DNA from: an uncultured Clostridiaceae bacterium
Lineage (GTDB): Bacteria > Bacillota > Clostridia > Lachnospirales > Lachnospiraceae
Direction: 5' to 3'
Length of the DNA: 5,634 nucleotides
Assembly (NCBI GenBank): GCA_949841235.1
Contig: CATKZA010000137.1
Location: 1-5,634, forward strand
In this document: in pieces, positions 1 through 3,586 of the stretch
Layout of the letters: each line of letters starts with the position of its first letter
Numbering within the stretch: position 1 is the first letter of the stretch
Translations under genes and position numbers: made by a program
Notes under the pieces: model-generated
Databases searched by the model: none
Told to the model about the DNA's origin: nothing
Seen by the model: only the letters and a program-made list of their open reading frames with translations

Positions 1-13
1 CTCATCGTTTCCT

Positions 14-55
14 ATTGACATAGTAGGAATTTTGAAGTATATTCTCATAGTAGGA
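14..55 (+). promoter_or_regulatory. Putative IscR/Rrf2 operator: two direct repeats
   Basis: The sequence CATAGTAGGA occurs at 19-28 and again at 46-55, both within a longer match of the form ATTnnCATAGTAGGA (14-28 and 41-55). The start-to-start distance is 27 bp. The first copy overlaps the -35 box; the second overlaps the end of the -10 box and the expected transcription start. A bound protein would block RNA polymerase. IscR is known to repress its own operon in several bacteria, so the adjacent Rrf2 protein is the natural candidate. Its binding here is inference. Confidence 0.55.
15..43 (+). promoter_or_regulatory. Sigma-A-type promoter of the isc operon
   Basis: A perfect -35 box TTGACA (15-20) is followed by a 17-nt spacer and the -10 box TATATT (38-43), which matches the consensus at five of six positions. 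Transcription should begin near position 50, giving a leader of roughly 115 nt before the GTG start of the Rrf2 regulator at 165. The promoter is overlapped by two copies of a CATAGTAGGA element, so it is probably controlled by the first gene of the operon. The boxes are seen directly; activity is inferred. Confidence 0.85.
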
Positions 56-164
56 CAATATGAAATGTTATTTTCTCAGCCATTAATCCAATGTTGCGTA
101 TCGTGACATGGGCTGGGAATAATTGGGTTGGGGAGATGGAATAATGATGTAGGAGGAATTGTCT

Positions 165-599
165 GTGAAAATATCCACCAAGGGACAATATGCATTGCAG
201 ATGATGCTGGATCTGGCAATCAATGATACGGGAGAATATATTCCCATCAAGAGCATTGCTGCCAGACAGAATCTGTCGGAGAAATATTTGGAGCAGATTA
301 TCAATATGCTGTCCAAGGCCAATTATGTGAAGAGCGTCAGGGGCGCAAGGGGAGGTTACCGGCTCAGCAATCCCCCGGAATATTATACCGTGGGGATGAT
401 TCTGCGGACGATAGAGGGAAGCATGGCACCCCTAAGCTGTATTGAGGACGCTGGGGACTGTACAAAGACGGAGGAGTGCATTCTCTGCGGATTGTGGAGG
501 AAGATTAGCGATTCCATCAATGAGGTGATCGACCATGTCACGCTGGAAGATCTGGTGAAGGACTTCCAGGAAAGCGTGGGATACGACTATATGATATAG
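165..599 (+). CDS. iscR: IscR-like Rrf2-family iron-sulfur regulator
   Basis: This is a 144-residue cytoplasmic transcription factor of the Rrf2 family, most like IscR, which senses Fe-S cluster supply and controls isc genes. The N-terminus (KISTKGQYALQMMLDLA) is the typical Rrf2 opening. A winged helix follows, with the conserved YLEQ of the recognition helix (about residues 41-44) and the wing RGARGGYRL (about 59-67). Cysteines 92, 99, 105 and 108 then form a cluster-binding loop. They align with Cys92, Cys98, Cys104 and His107 of E. coli IscR, so the fourth ligand position is Cys instead of His. I chose the GTG start at 165 because AGGAGG (151-156) sits 8 nt upstream; the in-frame TTG at 159 is only 2 nt from that site. 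It is first in the operon, 45 nt before the desulfurase gene, and probably autoregulates through the repeats at 14-55. Other Rrf2 members (CymR, NsrR) are possible but less likely beside nifS/iscU. Confidence 0.88.
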   Translation: MKISTKGQYALQMMLDLAINDTGEYIPIKSIAARQNLSEKYLEQIINMLSKANYVKSVRGARGGYRLSNPPEYYTVGMILRTIEGSMAPLSCIEDAGDCTKTEECILCGLWRKISDSINEVIDHVTLEDLVKDFQESVGYDYMI

Positions 600-609
600 G
601 CTGGAAAGG

Positions 610-625
610 GTAATGATATCGTTAC
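610..625. repeat. 16-bp near-perfect palindrome between iscR and iscS
   Basis: GTAATGATATCGTTAC matches its own reverse complement at 14 of 16 positions, the only departure being one T/G pair. It lies in the 45-nt gap between the regulator and the desulfurase gene, just upstream of the latter's ribosome binding site. It has no loop, so as RNA it is a poor hairpin. As DNA it could be a protein site, or it may be chance. No function is assigned. Confidence 0.35.
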
Positions 626-644
626 AGAGAAATGGAGGATTAGG

Positions 645-1826
645 ATGAGCAGGTTAATATATTTGGATAATGCGGCAACTACAAAAGTGTATCCGGAGGT
701 TTTTGAGGCCATGAAGCCGTATTTCACGGAATGCTACGGCAATCCGTCCAGTGTCTATGGCTTTGCGTCAAAGAGCAAGAAGGCGGTGGAGGATGCCAGG
801 GAGACGGTTGCGAAGTTTCTCGGTGCCAAGGCGAGCGAGATTTATTTTACCGGCGGCGGCAGCGAGTCGGACAACTGGGCGATTAAGGCGGTGGCGGAGG
901 CCAGGAAGGATCAGGGAAACCATATTATCACCTCCAAGATTGAGCATCATGCCGTGCTTCACACCTGCGAATATCTGGAAAAGCATGGATTTGAAGTGAC
1001 CTATGTGGATGTGGATGAGAATGGCGTGATCAGGCTGGACGAACTGAAGGCGGCCATTCGTCCTACGACCATCTTGATTTCCGTGATGTTTGCCAACAAT
1101 GAGATTGGAACCATAGAGCCTGTGAAGGAGATTGGGGAGATTGCCAGGGAGCATGGCATTCTGTTCCACACCGATGCGGTGCAGGCATATGGCCATATTC
1201 CCATCAATGTGGAGGAACTTCAGATTGATTTGCTCAGTGCCAGCGGGCATAAGATCAATGGGCCAAAGGGGATTGGCATCTTGTATCTGAGAAATTCCGT
1301 GAAGCTGGGCGCTTTCATCCACGGCGGCGCCCAGGAGCGGAATCGCAGGGCGGGTACCCATAATGTACCCGGGATCGTGGGCTTTGGAAAGGCGACGGAG
1401 ATTGGGGCGGAGACCATGGAGAAGCGTGCCGCCTATGAGATTGCCCTTCGGGATAGGCTGATTGAGGGGATTTTGGAGAGAGTTCCCCATGCCAGACTGA
1501 ATGGGCATCGGACGGAGCGGTTGCCCAATAATGTAAATATCAGTTTTGAGTTTATCGAGGGAGAGTCCATGCTCATTCTTTTGGATCAGCAGGGCGTGTG
1601 TGCCTCCAGCGGCTCGGCATGCACTTCCGGCTCTCTGGATCCGTCCCATGTGCTTCTGGCGATAGGACTGCCCCACGAGAAGGCACACGGCTCCCTGCGG
1701 CTGACCCTATCTGAGGAAACGACCCGGGAGGACGTGGATTTTGTGGTGGAGCAGGTGGTGAAGATTGTGGAGCGGCTTCGCAGTATGTCTCCGCTGTATG
1801 ATGATTACTGCAAGAATCATGCATAG
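645..1826 (+). CDS. nifS: Cysteine desulfurase, NifS/IscS type
   Basis: This 393-residue PLP enzyme removes sulfur from L-cysteine, giving alanine and an enzyme-bound persulfide that is passed to IscU and other acceptors. The landmarks of class I (IscS/NifS) are present: the LDNAATT opening, NPSSVYG (33-39), the pyridoxal-stacking His101 in IEHHAV, Asp177 and Gln180 in HTDAVQ, the Schiff-base Lys203 in SGHKINGPKG, RRAGTHNVPG (234-243), and the catalytic Cys326 in SSGSACTSGS. The active-site loop is the long form typical of NifS/IscS rather than SufS. Length is close to the roughly 400 residues usual for the family, with nothing missing. The start is supported by GGAGG (634-638) 6 nt upstream. 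It is second in the operon, 20 nt ahead of the scaffold gene. The choice between the names nifS and iscS is a matter of convention; no nitrogenase genes are seen and a general Fe-S/sulfur role is expected. Confidence 0.96.
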   Translation: MSRLIYLDNAATTKVYPEVFEAMKPYFTECYGNPSSVYGFASKSKKAVEDARETVAKFLGAKASEIYFTGGGSESDNWAIKAVAEARKDQGNHIITSKIEHHAVLHTCEYLEKHGFEVTYVDVDENGVIRLDELKAAIRPTTILISVMFANNEIGTIEPVKEIGEIAREHGILFHTDAVQAYGHIPINVEELQIDLLSASGHKINGPKGIGILYLRNSVKLGAFIHGGAQERNRRAGTHNVPGIVGFGKATEIGAETMEKRAAYEIALRDRLIEGILERVPHARLNGHRTERLPNNVNISFEFIEGESMLILLDQQGVCASSGSACTSGSLDPSHVLLAIGLPHEKAHGSLRLTLSEETTREDVDFVVEQVVKIVERLRSMSPLYDDYCKNHA

Positions 1827-1846
1827 AAAGGGAAGTGAGGTAGAAT

Positions 1847-2272
1847 ATGTATAGTGAGAAAGTGATGGATCATTTCAGCAATCCCAGAAACGTGGGGGAG
1901 ATTGAGAATGCCAGCGGTGTTGGCACGGTGGGCAATGCCAAATGTGGCGATATTATGAGGATCTTTCTGGATATTGACGAGAATCAGGTAATCCGCGATT
2001 GCAAGTTTAAGACCTTCGGCTGTGGTGCGGCGGTGGCCACCAGCAGCATGGCTACGGAGATGGTGATGGGAAAGACTGTCCAGGAAGCGCTGGAAGTGAC
2101 GAATGTGGCAGTGATGGAGGCATTGGACGGACTTCCCCCGGTGAAGGTGCATTGCTCCCTCTTGGCGGAGGAGGCCATACATGCGGCTCTCTGGGATTAT
2201 GCAGAGAAGAATGGCATCCAAATCGAGGGATTGAAGAAGCCCAAGGCGGATATCCACGATGAGGAGGAATAG
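1847..2272 (+). CDS. iscU: IscU/NifU N-terminal-type Fe-S scaffold
   Basis: This 141-residue cytoplasmic scaffold is where a [2Fe-2S] cluster is assembled from iron and sulfur donated by the upstream desulfurase. It opens with MYSEKVMDHFSNPRNVG, the usual start of the family. It keeps all three cluster cysteines: Cys33 in AKCGD (with Asp35), Cys59 in FGCGAAVATSS and Cys103 in VHCSLLAEEAI, preceded by His102. The LPPVK segment (96-100), bound by the HscA chaperone in E. coli, is retained although no hscA/hscB is visible nearby. An additional Cys52 is not part of the standard ligand set. The protein has only the IscU-like domain, without the ferredoxin or Nfu domains of full-length NifU, and ends in an acidic tail (DIHDEEE). 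A moderate ribosome site (GAGGT, 1837-1841) precedes the ATG. Its last bases overlap the ribosome binding site of the next gene, so translation of the two is probably coupled. Confidence 0.95.
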   Translation: MYSEKVMDHFSNPRNVGEIENASGVGTVGNAKCGDIMRIFLDIDENQVIRDCKFKTFGCGAAVATSSMATEMVMGKTVQEALEVTNVAVMEALDGLPPVKVHCSLLAEEAIHAALWDYAEKNGIQIEGLKKPKADIHDEEE

Positions 2273-2273
2273 C

Positions 2274-3026
2274 ATGCTTTCCACGGAGGAGATGAACCGC
2301 TACAGCCGCCATCTGAAATTAGAGGGCGTGGGAAGGGAAGGCCAGGAGAAGCTGAAAGGTGCCAAAGTTCTATTGATTGGCGTGGGGGGGCTGGGTTCTC
2401 CCGTGGCCATGTATCTGGCGGCGGCGGGGGTGGGAACTCTCGGGCTGGCGGATGGGGATGTGGTGGAGGAATCCAATCTCCAGCGTCAGGTGCTGTACCG
2501 TGGCGAGGATGTGGGGCGGCACAAGGCGGAACAGGCGGCACGGCACCTCAGGGAACTGAATCCGGAAATCCATGTAAAGGTATACCGGACAAGGGTTGAT
2601 GCAGAAAATATCCGAGAAATGATTCGTGGGTATGATTTCGTAGTAGATGGCGTGGATAATTTCCCCGGCAAATTTCTTATCAATGATGCCTGTGTCATGG
2701 AGGGGAAGCCTTTCTGCCATGGAGGCGTGGTGCAGTTTCATGGTCAGGTGATGACCTATGTGCCGGAGCAGGGACCCTGCTATCGGTGCATTTTTGAGGA
2801 TGTTCCCCCGGAAGGTGCGGTGGAACACTGCTCGGAACTTGGTGTCATGGGCGCCATGGTGGGGATCATCGGGACGATACAGGCGATGGAGGTTCTGAAA
2901 TATCTGCTGGGAAGGGGAGATCTTCTCACAGGCGTTCTCTTGACCGTGGACGGGCTGACGATGGATTTCAGGAAGGTGAAATTCCCCCATGCGAGGAAAG
3001 GATGCCCGGCATGTGGCAGGGAGTAA
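2274..3026 (+). CDS. ThiF/MoeB/HesA-family E1-like adenylyltransferase
   Basis: This 250-residue enzyme belongs to the E1-like family that adenylates the C-terminal Gly-Gly of ubiquitin-fold sulfur carriers (ThiS, MoaD), preparing them for sulfur transfer. Seen in order: the RYSRHL helix with Arg12, the nucleotide loop GVGGLG (36-41), DGDVVEESNLQRQ (60-72) with Arg71, Lys84, DGVDN with Asp128, a zinc site made by CYRC (169-172) and CPAC (244-247), and Cys186 in the crossover segment, the position of ThiF Cys184 and MoeB Cys187. The four catalytic residues of E. coli MoeB (Arg14, Arg73, Lys86, Asp130) all have counterparts. There is no C-terminal rhodanese domain. An upstream in-frame ATG at 2259 lies inside iscU; the GAGGAGG at 2261-2267 is placed 6 nt before the ATG at 2274, which decides the start. 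ThiF, MoeB and HesA cannot be told apart from motifs alone. Position after iscS/iscU suggests it takes sulfur from that desulfurase, but no carrier-protein gene is in the window. Confidence 0.9.
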   Translation: MLSTEEMNRYSRHLKLEGVGREGQEKLKGAKVLLIGVGGLGSPVAMYLAAAGVGTLGLADGDVVEESNLQRQVLYRGEDVGRHKAEQAARHLRELNPEIHVKVYRTRVDAENIREMIRGYDFVVDGVDNFPGKFLINDACVMEGKPFCHGGVVQFHGQVMTYVPEQGPCYRCIFEDVPPEGAVEHCSELGVMGAMVGIIGTIQAMEVLKYLLGRGDLLTGVLLTVDGLTMDFRKVKFPHARKGCPACGRE

Positions 3027-3080
3027 TTACTTCAATCAACGTTGTTGCGGTACATTTTTTTAAAATTAAAGAGTATGGTA

Positions 3081-3109
3081 TTGACAATGGTGGTCTATAG
3101 TGATAAACT
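3081..3109 (+). promoter_or_regulatory. Probable promoter of the blaI-blaR operon
   Basis: A perfect TTGACA (3081-3086) lies 17 nt from TAAACT (3104-3109), a four-of-six match to the -10 consensus. An AT-rich stretch (3054-3070) lies just upstream and could act as an UP-like element. Initiation would be near 3116, leaving a leader of about 105 nt. The -10 region lies inside the left arm of the 3092-3138 dyad, so transcripts from this promoter would lack that arm and escape termination. The -35 box is convincing; the -10 is weaker. Confidence 0.6.
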
Positions 3110-3138
3110 TATCTTAAGATGGTTTATTGTTATAGACC
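3092..3138 (+). terminator. Long dyad with U-tract, probable isc-operon terminator
   Basis: Arms 3092-3108 and 3122-3138 pair along all 17 positions in + strand RNA: 14 Watson-Crick pairs and three adjacent G-U wobbles (3100-3102 with 3128-3130). The loop is 13 nt and five Ts (3139-3143) follow at once, with GGUC/GACC at the base of the stem. This is the form of a Rho-independent terminator, 66 nt after the thiF-like stop. The loop contains the perfect palindrome ATCTTAAGAT (3111-3120). In the opposite-strand RNA the three wobbles would be A-C mismatches, which favours a role in + strand transcripts. An alternative is a repressor operator, since the next operon's promoter overlaps the left arm. 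Confidence 0.6.
3102..3113. promoter_or_regulatory. Candidate BlaI operator overlapping the -10 box
   Basis: GATAA-AC-TTATC is a perfect 5+5 dyad around a 2-bp centre and covers the proposed -10 box of the blaI promoter, a fitting place for autorepression by a dimeric winged-helix protein. It is not the TACA-nn-TGTA core known for staphylococcal BlaI/MecI, and that core is absent from 3027-3220. A related near-palindrome TTATCATGGTAA lies at 3146-3157. Assignment is by position only. Confidence 0.35.
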
Positions 3139-3220
3139 TTTTTGCTTATCATGGTAACATATCCGGGGAGATAAGAATGTGGGGGCAGGAAATCTGGAAT
3201 AAAAGGAAAGGGATGTAAAT

Positions 3221-3580
3221 ATGGGATATTTGAAGCTATGTGACAGTGATTATCGTTTTATGACGATTGTATGGGAGAATGCACCGGTTAATTCGGGGCA
3301 GCTTGTGAAGCTTTGCAGTCAGATTCTGGGCTGGAAGAAATCAACTACCTACACTACTATCAGGAAACTGGTGGAAAAGGGATATATCAGTAATGAAAAT
3401 GCTACGGTTTCTGTGTTGATAGAAAAGAGCAGGGTACAGGCGGACGAATCAGAGTATTTTGTGAAAAGGACATTTGATGGCTCCCTGCCACAGTTTTTAG
3501 CGGCATTTCTTGGTGGTAAGAAAATATCGGAGAAGGAGGCGGAAAAAATTAAGGCATTGATTGATGAACACAGGGGATAG
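3221..3580 (+). CDS. blaI: BlaI/MecI-family winged-helix repressor
   Basis: This 119-residue cytoplasmic repressor belongs to the BlaI/MecI/CopY family, whose dimers block promoters until cleaved after activation of a partner membrane protease. The N-terminal winged helix spans about residues 5-75, with the recognition-helix signature GWKKSTTYTTIRKLVEKGYI (37-56). The C-terminal dimerisation part includes SLPQFLAAFLGG and the helical SEKEAEKIKALIDE. The Ala95-Phe96 bond lies where staphylococcal BlaI/MecI are cut (Asn101-Phe102), so it is a reasonable cleavage candidate. Length is near the 120-128 usual for the family. AGGGA (3209-3213) sits 7 nt before the ATG. The protease gene starts only 6 nt after the stop. 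Controlled genes are not in the window, and a beta-lactam role cannot be assumed; the name blaI marks family only. It is probably autoregulated through the dyad region upstream. Confidence 0.9.
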   Translation: MGYLKLCDSDYRFMTIVWENAPVNSGQLVKLCSQILGWKKSTTYTTIRKLVEKGYISNENATVSVLIEKSRVQADESEYFVKRTFDGSLPQFLAAFLGGKKISEKEAEKIKALIDEHRG

Positions 3581-3586
3581 AAGGAA

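Noticed and set aside
85..129. Inverted segments AATCCAAT / ATTGGGTT in the iscR leader as a riboswitch or T-box
   Set aside because: Only one 8-bp stem with a 29-nt loop, and no known riboswitch core or T-box consensus was recognised.
159..161. TTG start for the Rrf2 regulator
   Set aside because: It is only 2 nt from AGGAGG, whereas GTG at 165 has 8-nt spacing and gives the usual family N-terminus.
768..1688. Long minus-strand open frame opposite the desulfurase gene
   Set aside because: It runs antisense to an unmistakable NifS protein, has no recognisable motif, and is explained by codon bias of the real gene. The other minus-strand frames are shadows in the same way.
2259..2261. Upstream ATG for the ThiF-like protein
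   Set aside because: It precedes the strong GAGGAGG site instead of following it, and adds residues (MRRNS) not typical of the family; ATG 2274 fits.
3034..3061. CAACGTTG followed by a run of seven Ts as the isc terminator
   Set aside because: The dyad has no room for a loop, is very short, and is separated from the Ts; the 3092-3138 hairpin is a much better candidate.
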